Shown piece after piece: positions 12,235 through 25,204 of a DNA stretch of 64,000 bases. Origin of the DNA: Eublepharis macularius (taxonomy: Eukaryota > Chordata > Lepidosauria > Squamata > Eublepharidae); NCBI RefSeq assembly GCF_028583425.1, contig NC_072801.1, positions 64,061,766 through 64,125,765 of the forward strand. The letters run 5' to 3'. The position numbers and the translations under genes were made by a program. The notes beneath the pieces are model-generated. The model made no database searches. It was not told the origin of the DNA and saw only the letters and a program-made list of their open reading frames with translations. Numbering within the stretch: the stretch's first letter is position 1; the number at the start of each line of letters is the position of its first letter.

Positions 12235-12480
12235 TGAAACCGGTAGCACCTCAGAGACTAACAAGATGTTCAGGAGTCCAGTAGCACCTATAAGACTTAA
12301 CAAAATTTGTGGTAGGGTATGAGCTTTAGTGAGTCATAGCTCACTTCTTCAGATTTGTGACCCAGGAAAGCTCAAACCCTACCACAAATTTTGTTAAGTC
12401 TTATAGGTGCTACTGGACTCTTGCTTTTTTCTACTTCTACAGACAGACTAACATGGTTACCCATCTTGATCTATCAAGAT
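12235..12480. mobile_element. Palindromic insertion of an interspersed repeat
   Basis: Inverted arms at about 12275-12326 and 12368-12419 (52 bp each, nearly identical) surround a 41-bp spacer. The arms contain TTAACAAAATTTGTGGTAGG. The right side continues into CTACAGACAGACTAACATGG, the usual end of a family seen many times in the window (29.9, 47.4, 50.2, 57.4, 59.7, 59.9 and 63.1 kb). Confidence 0.75.
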
Positions 12481-12540
12481 TTTCTGGGTATGAGCTTTGG
12501 AGAGTCAGCTCCTTTCTTCGGATATAGTGAAACACCAGCT

Positions 12541-12695
12541 ATGGTTGCCAGCAGGCCTGGAGAAAAGTGCCCTATCCTTTTAACAGAGGCTTAATGTGTG
12601 GACATCCGTAGCTGAAGCTTTTCATTACATAAATAACATCCCATTAAGTCTATTAAAGAGACAGGACATTTTTCCTCCAGGTGGTTGGTAACCAT
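12541..12695. mobile_element. Palindromic MITE
   Basis: The left arm begins ATGGTTGCCAGC and the right arm ends TTGGTAACCAT. Each arm is about 55 bp and includes TTTAACAGAGGCTTAATG or its mirror. A diverged half copy (CCTGGAGAAAA...TTTAACAAAGGCATA) lies at 33328-33367. Confidence 0.7.
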
Positions 12696-12699
12696 AATT

Positions 12700-14570
12700 A
12701 CTACCACTCCTTTCTCTTGGACTAGGAAGCCTTTTTGATATAGGTATAAGGATCCGGGGACTCCCTCTTCTCCATCCTTTTCCCTCTTGACTTCTGTCAT
12801 ATTTCAGCTTAAACTGGAATAAAAGTTTTTTAAGGTGCCTCATGTCTCCTCTCTACAATTATGCCCTGTACCAGTATCTCAGCCCAATTCCACTGGTGAT
12901 AAATGCCCCACTGTTCTTTCCTCTGTTTAAATGCCATCTCTGGAGATAGTGTTTGTGAAAAGTTGGGTAACAGGCTGTTGCCTTCTTCCTATGTTCCCCT
13001 GAGCAGTACTTACCGTGATAAGCCTGGTCCATTATCCCATCAGTTTTAAAGCAGGAACTGCTTGGGCAGATGGCTGCCAAGGAGAACAGCCAGCCAGCAA
13101 ATTCATATTCCATAGCCACAGCCCTCTCCTCTCATACCTCTTGCCTCTAGGTTGGTTAGCTGGTGGCATTCAGGGAATATTGGATCTCATGCTAAGTGCT
13201 AATCCCTGTTTGCAGAGGTCCCCAGCATCTGTGGGCAGATTTGGAATTTTGAAAGGGGGTGACGAGTGCCATCCCCAAATGGCTGCCACAGGATGAATGG
13301 AGAATATCTCCCTCCTCACACTTCCTGGGAAGAAGGAAAGCCTGAAGAGAAAATGGAACCACACACAGACTTAAGAAAAACCCAGATGCTTCCCAATTCT
13401 CTTTTCCCTCCAATGGAAAACCCTTTCATTTAAATGAGGGCAGCCAATGACAAGCCCTCCTTACAATGGCCCCACCTACTTTCTGACAGGTGCCAATGGA
13501 AGTATTGGCAGGTGCCATGGTGCCCATGGGCACCATGTTGGGGAACCCTGCTGTACAGCAATTGTAAGGGTGAGAGACATGGAACTCTGAATACTTGGAG
13601 AAGGCGGTGCAGTTTCCCTGCTTCCACGTTCGCTCCCTGCCATTAAAACACATGGTTATAACTAGGGCTCTTTAGAGGGGAAATCATTGGGAATAGGGGG
13701 ACAAAGAAGGAGATGAATGGACTGGGCGTCCCATAGCTGTCTGAAGTGGGGTGGGAGAACAGCTTAGATTGCTATCTTTAGGAGCCTCTTGCCTGGGTGC
13801 CTCACAAGCAACAGCTGGGGCCAACAATCCCGAAAAGGAAATTTTCTCAGGGACATTGGATACCCTTGGCTGGGAGAGAGGGAGGAAGGTTGGAGAGGCG
13901 GGTAAAAGAAAGGAGTGTATTCATTCCGCAACTTGCACTTTAAACTCTGGTGTGTGAGGCCTTTGAACATGTTTCAGCATAAGGGTCAGCATCCTTTCAC
14001 CTTGCCACACCAAACAATTTAATGAATGCTGTCACCTAGTCCAGCATCTGGCTTTTGACCTGCAGTCAGGCTTCTGAGTCAATTATCCCATCCTTCCCGT
14101 GGCTGGCCTAACCCCGAACTCAAGTTAGCCCTGTATTTTCCTGTGTCCGCCCTGTGGAGTTGTAGATCTAGCAACACCTGCCAGCCAGAAGGAGACAAAG
14201 CTTTTGCTCTTTACAAAAGTTGGTGTATGTAATCCGACCGATATCACTGATAACTTCATATCAAGATCCCAAAAGTTTTATACAAGGAGAATTGGTATAC
14301 AAATGTTAACTATTTTGGCCAAAAAGTGAATGAGACTGAAATTGGAACAGGTTCCTAAAATTGGTGTGGGCAAGATAGAAAGCTGGGGTACCATGGACCC
14401 CTAGGATAAAAGGGTAGGAAAATTCAGACCCAATATACCTCTCCCTTCTCCAAGAAAGGAGCTGGCCCGTTTGCGTTCCTCCGGAGTCTATTTCTGGACT
14501 CTGGTTACCCCCCACCCCCACCCCTGGAGCCAAACTGGAAGATGTGGCTATAGTTAGCTGCCCCGCCTCC
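12700..14570. other. Intergenic, TBC1D10B-MYLPF
   Basis: A reversed hAT-type repeat fragment at about 13436-13553 (GGTGCCCATGGGCACCATG near its end) matches elements near 41.7 and 43.4 kb. I recognise nothing else. Distal MYLPF control elements could lie here but none can be shown. Confidence 0.4.
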
Positions 14571-14583
14571 CACAGTGGGAGTC

Positions 14584-14590
14584 TATATAA
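14584..14590 (+). promoter_or_regulatory. MYLPF TATA box
   Basis: TATATAA lies about 97 bp upstream of the MYLPF start codon, placing the cap site near 14612-14620 and giving a short 5' leader. This fits a highly expressed muscle gene. An E-box, CAGCTG, lies within the leader. Confidence 0.75.
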
Positions 14591-14686
14591 CCTCAAGGGA
14601 ATTCACAGTCTGTGTCTAGGCTACTCGCCCTTCTGGGACATCCCTACCGCACCCACAGCTGCTGCTCACTGGCCCTCTGAGAAAAA

Positions 14687-17600
14687 ATGGTAAGTGGAAT
14701 AGACAGGGGTGCAGGTATCACAGGGTCCCTAAGGAAATGAGGTGCAGAGGAAACTGCCAACTGTCTCCCACCCACCCCTCTCCCAGTCCCATGGACATTT
14801 CTCAAAGTGGAGAGAAAGTGAAAAAGAACCAGTCTCTTAAGCTGTTTTCTTCCTTTCGTTCAAAGTTTTGCATTTTCTATCTTGGTTAAAGATGTGACCT
14901 AACAAAAGATGTTGGGGGGTGGGTCTTACCTATTTTATTTTATTGTGTGTGAAGACTACAACAATACCAATGGCTTACAAGTCTCTAATGGGATTTTCTC
15001 TTTGTGTTTATCTGGTTCCACCTCCCCTTTTCTCTCACACACACCTATCTGGCCTTTTCAGTTTCTTTTCACTTCCATCTTTCCCTAGATAGTCTGAAAG
15101 AATTTTTTTATGGTCAAAGGGTACCTCAGAGCTCTTGAAGCAAGGCTGAGGGATGATGTATTGGCGGGGAGGCCGTGAAGAGCACTGGGGGTTTTATAAA
15201 GCGAAGGGAATTGGGGAGGGAGGGAGCAATACAAAAGAATGATGTGTTTTGGAGGATGATAAAATAATCTTGCATATACTACCTGGAGCCGTCTCTCCCC
15301 TTTAATATCCGGCCCCCATTCCTCCACCGTTCTCCTTAGAACTTGCCAGTGAATCGTTTCCAGCCCTTGAATAACCACGCAATGCTCTTTATTTCTTGAA
15401 TAATGCACAAATCCCTTTACACAACTTCTTCTGAATGCAATGACAGCCTCCCCTACAAATGCCAGCTGCTTAGGCATCTGTTTTGGGAGGGGGAGGGCAA
15501 TTTTAAAAGGCGCAAAGGGGTCTAGCAATTGCTGAGCAGACAGCAGCCTCAGGAGTCAGGTTCCCGAAAGTGCCGCAGAATGCAGACAAAGGGAGCTGGA
15601 ATACAGAAGAGCTGGAGAGCCAGCCAGGATCAGGGGGCTATTACAGCCTCCCTTCTCTTTTGTATTAGGAAAACTGGAGGGACGTAATTTTTCCTTTGCC
15701 ATTTTAAGCTCCAGGCTACTGCAAGGAAACCAAGCCCTGCCACACTGCAGAGGACATGACCCCTCCCCTAGCCCCTCACAGCACCCTGACAGCACAATAC
15801 TATGCAGAGTTACTCACATGGGTTTATACAGGAATAATTCTGCAAAGGACGGCACTGTGATTCTATCCATGGCAAATGCGCTGGCACAAAAAGACTTAGA
15901 GCCACGCTACAAGTGACGAATGGCACTTGAACGGCAAGTGAACAGACTCACGTGTATTCCTCCCTGTTCACTTGCGCTCCGCTTGATCACATAGTGAACA
16001 GGGAGGAATACCTGTGAGTCTGTTCACTTGCCATTCAAGTGTCATTCGTCACTTGTAGCTTGGCTCTCAGCCTCCCAAGCATAGATCCAGAGGAGTTAGC
16101 TGTGTTAGTCTTGCAAAACAGTAAAAAGCCCAGTAGCACCTTTAAGACTAACCAACGTTATTCAGGCATAAGCTTTCAAGAACCACAGTTCTCTTCGTAC
16201 TAACGAAAGAAACCCCCTCTCTCACTCCTAACCTCCGGGCAGGAATGGGAGAGGGGGTTTCTTACTTTCATTCTTTATAGTTTTAGGTGGTATCTGACAG
16301 TGAGCTTTGACTCGTTAGTCTCTAAGGTGTTACTTTCGGGTGTAAGTGCACCTAAATCTTCAGAGTTATGAACAACTTCTTAGCCCTTCACCTCTCCCTC
16401 CAACACCTTTTACCCGGGGAGGGAATGTACCACTACACCCTGCAGTGATCTCACTTCACTTAGCGTCTTCTAATCCAGTCTATACTACCGCCTTCCATCT
16501 TTATGTATCCATAGTGTATCCCATTCCTATATTAGCGGGGTATCAAATATAATTAAAGATGGAGGATTACAAAAGAGTAATTTTCCCTTTCAAGTACTCC
16601 TTAGGCTTCATTTCCCCCCTCCAAACTTCTTTCCGAAGCCCTCTTCCGGGGGGTGAATGTGTGCTTTGGTGCATCTGGAATTTGGAATTATATCATCTCA
16701 TAAAACTTCACACACCTTTGCAAATTTTTGGATTGAGTTGTGAAATCTTCTATACAAATTGAGCAGGCAGGTTGCGATTTAAAAAAAATGCATATTAACT
16801 TATTAACTCCCCTTGACATGGCTTGATTTCTGCACAATGAAGAAACCTTAGAAACGCTTCTGAGCTAGATTGTTGTGACTTGACACATTCTGTTGCAATT
16901 CTGTATGCTATCATATCGAAACATACGGAAGGTGGAAGGAGGTCCTCCCAGCCCCTGTGAGCAGTCAGTAATTAATTACTCCAAGGCCTCATATTTCGGG
17001 AGAGCTGGTTTTAAAAGTCCTGGACCAAGTCTGGAGAGAGAACCTGTGAAGAAAGAAAATAAATTGCGCCTCAGTTTTGCTTTTCAGATGTGAGACGGGA
17101 TTTACAAACCCGTTAGATATTTGTGCTGCTGTTGGGTGTGACAGCTACATCTGCTGATATTAGACACATCAGGTTCAGACAGAGAATGCATTCTAATTCA
17201 CTTTTTATTTGCTTCCAAATCAGTTTTGCTCAAATCATACTATATTTCCTCAAACTGTCTTTTTACAGCAAAATGTCAGGCAAGGCATTAATATTCATGT
17301 ATGTATTAGTCTCCAGAAACAGTTTTTTGAAGTAAGAATACATACTAACTGCAGGAGACAAAAAAATTAGTTTATATAATTTCTTATCTTTCACACATAG
17401 TCAAAGAAACCTCAGAAGAAGCAACATTGGTAGTCACAAACAGAAATATACATTCTTTACTACTTCAGCCTCCATGATCTGAAGTAGTTAAGTGCAAGGT
17501 CTAAGCCAAGCCTGCCATTTTTAACATTTTTTTCCCAGCTTCCAGACAATACGGTTCATTGACACATCTTTCCCTCCCAATGTCAAAGCCTTTGTCATGA

Positions 17601-20600
17601 CAATAAAACATTCTGGAATCTTCTGAAGTTTCCTCCCACTCCCTATATTTCTGAGGAACATACAAAACCTGACATCAACTTTCTATTTTGGAGACAAATT
17701 AACTTTTTTTGACCTCTTTAAACATCTTTTAAAAGGGGCTCCCTTTTTCCAGAAATAGAGAGAGATAAAAGTATCAAAAATGTTTTTGTAGCATTCAGGA
17801 AGCTTTTCAATATTTTATTCTCTGGAAACGTGCAGAAGGAGCCACCTCCTTTTTGACTTTAATTCATTCGCCTTTGTGTGCATTTATGCTGTGAAGCGAT
17901 CTCATTATTCTTTCCCTCTTTAACCCATTCTAGGCACCCAAGAAGGCAAAGAGAAGGGCAGCAGCCGAAGGAGGAAGCTCCAACGTTTTCTCCATGTTTG
18001 ACCAAACACAGATCCAGGAGTTCAAAGAGGTAAGAAACAAGGGCGGAAGTTGAGGATGCTCTGGAATATCAGCTCATTGTAAAAGTTCACATTTTCAAAG
18101 AAAAATCAAAGATGGTCTCCCTTCTGAGGCATCATATTCTGGGACCCCATCTGTCATTTCTGTGATTTTTCTCAGCTGTGTCTTTCAAGAGGGGAAGAAT
18201 GAATGTTATTTCAGTTATGCGGCAGCAGAAGCAAAATGTATGGGACAATCCTATGCAGAGCTAGTCCATTCTAAGTCCCCCGACTCCGATGGGCTTAGAT
18301 TGGAGTCACTCTGAATAGGATGGTACTGTTAATTCTGTTCTAGTCTGTGCAGTGCAGATTTGGCTCTGCTGTTTGGGAAAGATGCTGACAAACTGGGGAG
18401 TTTAAGAGCAAGAAACAAAGATTTGGGGAAAAGGCTGAATTACCTGGGCACGGATGGCCCAAGACAGCAGAAGAAAGATTAGAAGAATTGGCCAGTTATG
18501 TAGATCATTGCCTTGAACTGGATAGTAAACTTTGGGGGGGGGCTGCTGTTTGCCCCATTGGGAAAATCTAGGTGTGCCCCATCAATGCATATAGAACCTC
18601 AGACATGGCAAACAGAAGCCTCCTCTGGCCTTCAGTTTGGGAAAGCAGTGTAGGGGGCCATGGTACCAATCCTAATTAGGCTCACACCCCTGGTAATCGA
18701 GTCCCCAGCAAGATCTCATAACACACATCTGATCGTGTGGACCTAGGGAGGGCTCAGGGGAAACAACATAATGTATAGATAGACCACTTATGCTTTGCTT
18801 TAACACATACAGAGGAGATTCTGTCAGATGTAGAGTAGTAGTTGTGTAGTAGACTGGAGAGCTTATGTTGTATAGTAGTTAAGAACGTTGGACTAAAACT
18901 GAGAAGTTCCCACTCAACCATGAAGGTCACTTGGGCCTGTCTCTATTTCTCAACTTAACCAACTTCAAAGGGTTATATGCTGCACTGAGATCTTTGAAGG
19001 AGGGGCAATTTAAAAAAGAGAGAGAGAGAATGGAGAACTTTCCCAAGTCCTAATAGGAACAATAATCCATGGGAGCAGTGATTTGACAAAGGTCTTGAAG
19101 AACTAATGTTGTTGATTCCACCTCCTTCATGTTAATGTTAATGTCTCCTTCAGCACCTCCATTTTATACAACAGATTCCCCCATCCCTTCCACCACACAT
19201 CCCATTTCAGAAGCTGCTCTCCTTCAGTAAGAATCCCACATTTATAGCAAAATGCCTTCCTTGAGGAAGCCAGCGAGAGACACATCAGCTTCTGGGTCTC
19301 CATTTCCTTGCCCTTATGTGGGTGTTGCTGCCGTCCCTTAACACCCCCCCATCCCAAGAATGACGGAGGTTCCTTTCTGGGACCCTTGAGACGCAGCAGT
19401 ATCTATTTTGGGCCAGGGACGACTGAGACAGTAGGTGGCATCTGTGCTTGGACTGAACAAGCAGCAGCTCCTTACAAGGAGATCTTTGGGGACATGTTCT
19501 GGACAATGGGCCTGGAGAAAGAGGGACCACTGAAGCCTACAGGTTTCAAATAATTGAAAGCAAAGACAGGCCCACCTTTGCAAAGGCTAAACAGCCCTTC
19601 ACCATTCCGGAGAAAAAGAGGGAAGGGCTGCATTTAAGTAGTGGGGTGGGGACAAGGAGAATCTTCATTTTAATCATCGTCCATTCCAGCTCTGTTGCTT
19701 TTTGATGACAACCTGCTTAAAAACCTTTGGTGTGCGAAGGGCAAATTTCATCAGCACGATGTCAGAAGAAGAACTTCAGTTTTCTTCCAGCTTCCCATTC
19801 CCCACTCTTTGGGCATTTCTGCCTTTTGTTTTGCCTTTTGTTTTATATTTGGAGAGTGTCTGTTTGGAGAGCCATTGCCAGTTGCAGCAGAGAATACTGG
19901 GCTCAATGTTCTTGACTTAGTATATGGTACCTTTACGCAATCACTGTTGCTCCTTATTCTGTGATTAGTGTGCCCTGGAATGCATCTTTTGGGACAAGTT
20001 TCCAGAATTGCACAGCTTTGGGTTGCTGCGATAAAAATGCCAGAAGCGAATACTCTTTTTATTTACAGGTTGCTATACGTAAATTGTAATCTGTTCAGGG
20101 CACATGGACACTAACAATGGTACATAATTAATAATAATCACTGCTACTAGTAGCATATCTGTCTTTCTCTGTATCTACGCAACGGTAATGAAGGGATTTT
20201 TCAGTTAGTGTTGCTTTTATGCACTGGATTTTTTAACCATATGGATTGAAAGGATCCAGGTGGTGCTTCTTAAGATGGCACCTCCACTGCTGGGCAACAT
20301 AATTCCTCCTGCACTGCAAGCACTACAGTGAATTGTTGGGAAAATGCAATTTTTGCCCCCCACCATTCCCTGTGATTGCAATTCACAGCTTTTCAAATTA
20401 AAAAAAGAGAGAATTGGTAAATCTTCCACTTCTGTGTTCCCTGAAGGACTGGAACAGTTCTGCACACATTGTGGTATCCATAGTGCATTCGCAGCAGGAA
20501 GGAGACACATGTAGCGTGAAGCAGAGAAGGAAGGAGAAGAGACCAAGGCGGCGGCAGCAGATACTCCTTCCTTCCCCCTCCCCACACTAGTGGCAGCCTC

Positions 20601-23600
20601 CGGGGATCTCATCAACAGCTCCTTTGGAATGTACCACCTGTCCCCCAGGGGAGGGGCCCAGGGTTTAATATGAGACAGAAGAAAATTGTTTCCATTCCTG
20701 GTAGAAGCGAAGAGGGATATCGAATGACAGGTGTCTCTAGGGCACAGCTGCAGGGAAGGGAAAGAGAGGCCAAAAGGGAATTATGTTGGACAGAATAACC
20801 ACTTTTTCAATCCCGTGATGTGTTGTTAGATGAACAGAAGAAAACTGGGAGACATCAAGAGATGTTTATTCCAGCCCTAAGCAGTAATGCAGGAACCCTT
20901 TAACCTAAACCATCCAGCCAATTTGTTAAAATTCTACAGAAAGATTTGGCAACTTCGCTGGAAAATTATATGGTTTTTATATTCTCTCCCCTTGCATTGC
21001 TACCCGAAGATACCTAAGATGCTTGATTATAATCCAGCTCTGGTGTATCTTGGCCATTCCTTGTCGGCCTAAGTTACCTTCTTTCTCCCTCCTGATATCA
21101 GGGCTTTTCAGATAGCTAGAAGCTGCTAATATTTCTTCCCTTAATTTTCTGACCACTTAATTAAACATGTCCTGTTCTCTCTCTTCTTCTCAGTTCGGAG
21201 CTGTGGAACCTGTGTTAATTTTACTGATTTAGGGTTGTCCTTAATAAAATGTCATGACCAAAACTGGACGTTGTTATCGGCCAGTGCCCAGTTGGAATGT
21301 CTTCCATATTGTCAAATCACAGAGCTGAAAGGAGGGAGAGATCAGAGGCCAGGCCACCCATCCACCAGAGCCTCACAGTGTTATCCCTGCTCCACTTGCC
21401 AATTGACCTTAAAGTCAGAATAGTTAGTTTGATACCCTTCTCAAAGTCAAAACTGACATTAACAGAAAACTTTCAGGCAGTGGATATCGCTTCATAGACA
21501 TTTACATGCTGAAAGACGTATTGAGATGTACATGGTGCGTCTGGTACTTTTTGGACCCCAAAATGTGAAGGTTTTACACAAACCCTGTATGCAAATAGCA
21601 AGTGGCTGAATTCTTATGCAAATTCCATATAGGACTGAGGACAGTTGGGATCAAATGAAGGACTCAAAGGCCGTTGGAAAGAAGAGCCACTGTATACAAC
21701 AAAGGAGTCCGCAAGGTCCTCTGTAGTTTAGCTTCGAAGAGGAGGTGAGTCTTCTACAATCCTGCCATGGTTTCTTCTCTCTCTCTCTCCCTAGGCCTTC
21801 ACTGTCATTGACCAGAACAGAGATGGCATCATTGACAAGGAAGACCTGAGAGACACATTCGGTGCTATGGGTAAGACGAGAGGGAGTTTTGAAACAGCAG
21901 GACCATGCAAGGAGGAGGGCAGCCCATGGAACCTACAGACCCAGTCCTCAGTTGCCCTTCCTTGTCTCTGCAGGGCGCCTAAACGTGAAAAATGAGGAGC
22001 TGGAATCAATGATCAAAGAGGCCAGTGGCCCAATCAACTTCACCGTCTTCCTCACCATGTTTGGGGAGAAGCTGAAGGGTGAGTGATTCCCCAGTCCTGC
22101 TCTCCCTTCTTCTCTCCCTAATTGATGGTATCTTCACCCTTTGTACCGGTTGCTCCTCTAATTTGCTCGTTTGTCTCCCTCCACCAGGTGCGGATCCCGA
22201 GGACGTAATCATGGCCGCCTTCAAAGTCCTGGACCCTGACGGCAAGGGCACCGTCAAGAAGCAATTGTGAGTTCTTACTCCTCACCCCCATGCTCTGCTC
22301 TTTTCTGTCAGAGGCGCTATCTCCCAGAGGCAGTTTATCCCACTTTACAAAATACATCTGGAATACAAAATACATCTGGAAATAATCCTGGAAATTGTCA
22401 TTTTGTAAGGCTGACAAGAAAACAGAGAATTCTGACCAAATTCTAGTAGGAAGTAGGTGATAGTTTTGAGAATTCTGATACCCTTCTTGCAGAATGTAAG
22501 TTTACAGGATTCCCCAGTGTGGAACACTGGTATATCATTTCTTTGAATCTATGGAGCAGACATGCATGGTGCTGTGAGGATTAGGAATTTTGATGATCCC
22601 GGATTCCAAAAGGAGGCAATTAGTTGACTACTGAGAAATGGCCCCATTAGAGAGTTGAAGAAAAAGCCAGGCAGGAATAATAGGATGTTTTGAGTGCGGA
22701 TAGAGTGATTCTCTAGAATCTGAGGCTTCTTAAGGTTGGGGTTTTGGGGTCAGTTTGATAGCAGATCCCCAGTATTTAGAAATCCCTCTCACATGCCCTG
22801 TTTTCTTTGGCTTCACACAGCTTGGAAGAACTCCTGACCACCCAATGTGACCGGTTCACCCCAGAAGAGGTAAGTCTGACACTTCTTTTCTCATCCATAT
22901 CCTCTTTCTCCTGTCCTCCTTTCTTCTGCCACGCACTACTCCTTGTTAATATTTTTTCCCAAACCCAAGTTTTGCAATGGCTAAGAATACAGTATCAGCC
23001 CTGTTCAACATTACAAACAAATAGAGGTTTGTTTGTGATAGACACAAATCTGACTATCCAGGCTCACACAGTCTTTTCCCTTCTTCCCCTCCCTTTTGTA
23101 CTCTTCTGCTTTCAGTAAATATCAGTTAACCATGATGTCCAAATGCAGGTACCTGGGCTGGTTGTTTCTTCTCCACAATCTGGATTCGAAATCAGGAGAA
23201 AACCATGGTTTAGAAGGCAGTTCGTTTCTTCTCCCTCTCTGGAGTTTGCCTACATGCTTGCATTTAGACATTGTGGCAAACAGAAACTTTCCAAAACTAG
23301 GAAACTTTCAGTTGCATTTTGCAATCAAGGGAAGGAGGGAGAGGAGTACACAAGCGTAACAAGGATTTGCGTCCATCCCACACAGAGATGTGTTACAGCA
23401 TCTGAATTCAGCATTTACATTTTGACATGTTCCTGCAAAAGACACTTGCCTACATTTTATTGATTCACCACACTGGGAGAACTTAATTTCAGGCCAGGGC
23501 AAAGCCTTAATTAAGGAATAATACAGGGCTTCTGAGCATGTGCAGAGAGCATTTCTGCCACCCACCACTGATTAATCCAGCCCAGTGGAGCTGACTTCTG

Positions 23601-24118
23601 AGCAGGCGTGATTCCTGTCTGTATTTTCTGAGTTTAGGATTGTAGCACTCAGGTTAATCCAGAGAAGGGGGAACAATAGTTAATCAATGCAATATTAGGC
23701 ATTGCTATTAGGAACCTAGAGCCCCCATGGCCTAGAGCACTCCAGCTCTGCCCTGACTGGCCAGTTTAAATTGCTATGTTCCTTCACAGAAATAAAGTAG
23801 AAGTTGGAAAGGTTGACTAAGAGGCAATTAATGGAACAGCGGCAGTTTTGTGGAAATCCTTGTAAAAACAGTAAACACATACCATTTTAAAAACCATAAA
23901 GCAACCTCTTTGCACCTGAATTTCCCACGCTACCCATAATTATTCATCTATAATTAAAAATATCAATAAATGTACTGAAGTGAAACATGCTATTGCTGTT
24001 ATTCCCTCTGCAGATCAAGAACATGTGGCACGCTTTCCCTCCAGATGTCGCTGGCAATGTCGACTACAAGAATATTTGTTACGTCATCACACACGGAGAG
24101 GACAAGGAAGGGGAATAA
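14687..24118 (+). CDS. MYLPF: MYLPF, fast skeletal muscle regulatory myosin light chain
   Basis: The protein binds the IQ motif of fast skeletal myosin heavy chain and tunes contraction after phosphorylation by MLCK. Seven coding segments are visible: 14687-14689 (ATG only), 17934-18029, 21795-21870, 21974-22078, 22188-22266, 22821-22869 and 24014-24118, all GT-AG with matching phases. They give 170 residues against 169 in human. The N-terminus is the basic [14 protein letters not shown] with the phosphorylatable serines at 16-17. A calcium/magnesium-binding EF-hand loop, [12 protein letters not shown], lies at 39-50, followed by [18 protein letters not shown] and the C-terminal [14 protein letters not shown]. 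The other EF-hands are degenerate, as is normal in this family. Introns 1 and 2 are 3.2 and 3.8 kb. The start codon in its own tiny exon is the family pattern. Confidence 0.98.
15898..16067. mobile_element. Near-perfect palindromic MITE in MYLPF intron 1
   Basis: Arms of 74-75 bp at 15898-15971 and 15993-16067 are inverted copies with few mismatches, separated by 21 bp. The termini are AGAGCCACGCTACAAGTGACG and its mirror. A related end (CACTTGTAGCTTGGCTCTG) occurs at 56428-56446. I see no clear target duplication. Confidence 0.8.
16090..16205 (+). mobile_element. Interspersed repeat (GCACCTTTAAGACTAAC family)
   Basis: GAGTTAGCTGTGTTAGTC, AGTAGCACCTTTAAGACTAA and GCATAAGCTTTCAAGAACC appear in order, as in the copies at 29853-29992, 47325-47445 and 59570-59730. 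The transposon class is not assigned. Confidence 0.65.
18238..18330. mobile_element. Short palindromic repeat in MYLPF intron 2
   Basis: ACAATCCTATGCAGAGCTAG at the left mirrors CACTCTGAATAGGATGGTAC at the right, with TCTAAGTCCC and GGGCTTAGA as inner mirrored arms. It looks like a short MITE. Confidence 0.6.
18331..21770 (+). other. Rest of MYLPF intron 2
   Basis: I recognise no exon or named repeat. Antisense ORFs at 19285-19583 and 20217-20615 carry no family motif. Confidence 0.4.
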
Positions 24119-24351
24119 ACCCTGAATTTCCCACCCTTGCTTTGTGGGGGGATCCACCCAGCCACCCCCAGGCTGGCAAGTTTCCTTTACGTTGGTCCCG
24201 TGTGATCCACACATTTTTGTACACCACCAACATACATGTCAATCTGTTATTTATTACTATTGGGGGAGGAAAATTACACCACCCCAACACCGAACGCTGT
24301 GCACCTCTTCCAGTCTTAACATGACCGGGACCTTTCTCTGTGAAATGTCTC

Positions 24352-24357
24352 AATAAA
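24352..24357 (+). terminator. MYLPF polyadenylation signal AATAAA
   Basis: AATAAA lies 234 bp after the stop codon, followed within 30-45 bp by a TG/T-rich stretch (GGTACACTCTGTCTGTCTTC). This is the expected 3' end of the MYLPF mRNA. Confidence 0.85.
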
Positions 24358-24450
24358 GATGAGGACATCTCTGTTTCTAATGCTTCTTCTGGTACACTCT
24401 GTCTGTCTTCTCTAAGCTTGAAATGCAAATATCTAATAGTTAAACATATT

Positions 24451-25190
24451 TAATCATAGACTCATAGGGTTGGAAGGTACTTCCAGGGTCATCTAGTCCA
24501 ACCCCCTGCACAATGCAGGAAATTCACAACTACCTCCCTACCTCCCACACACACACCCAGTGATCCCTGCTCCATACCCAGAACATGGCAAAACTCTGTC
24601 AGGATCACTAGCCGAACTGGCCTGGGGAAAATTGCTACCCAACCCCAAGGTGGCGATTGGCATTACCCTGGGCATGTAAGAAGGGGCCACGAGAACTAAG
24701 CACTGATGTAACCTGTTCTGCTTCCCCCTTATGATCTGCCCAGGTTCACAGAATCAACATTGCTGTCAGATGGCCATCTAGCCTCTGCTTAAAAACCTCC
24801 AAAGAAGAGCCCACCACCTCCTGAGGAAGCCTGTTCCACTGAGGGACTGCTCTAACTGTCAGGAAGTCCTTCCTAACATTTAGCCGAAAACTCTTTTGAC
24901 TTAATTTCAGCTGATTGGTCTGGTCTGACCTTCTGGAGTGGTGGAAAACAACGCGCCATCCTCTATATGGCAGCCCTTCAAGTACTTGATGGTTGTCCTA
25001 TCACCTCTCAGTCGCCTCCTCTTCAGGCTAAACATTCTGAGCTCCTTCAACCTTTCCTCATAGGACTAGGTCTCCAGACTCTCACCATCTTTGTTGCCCT
25101 TCTTTGGACACGTTCCAGCTTCTCATTATCCTTCTTAAATTGTGGTGCCCCAAACTGAACACAATACTCTAGGTGAGATCTAACCGGAGC
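24451..25190 (-). mobile_element. CR1 LINE 3' end, 5'-truncated
   Basis: In this orientation the element begins with the mirrored CR1 tail (AATCATAGACTCATAGGGTT, then GGTCATCTAGTCCAACCCCC). It continues with the typical CR1 3' region: GAGGAAGCCTGTTCCACTGA, AGTCCTTCCTAACATTTAGC and GGACACGTTCCAGCTTCTC. It sits about 90 bp downstream of the MYLPF poly(A) signal. Confidence 0.9.
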
Positions 25191-25204
25191 AGACTATTAA
25201 CAAT

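Larger units (their letters stand above)
14690..17933 (+). other. MYLPF intron 1
   Basis: It holds the palindromic MITE at 15898-16067 and a repeat at about 16090-16205. The antisense ORF at 15085-15528 has no family match that I recognise. The remainder shows nothing I can name. Confidence 0.4.
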
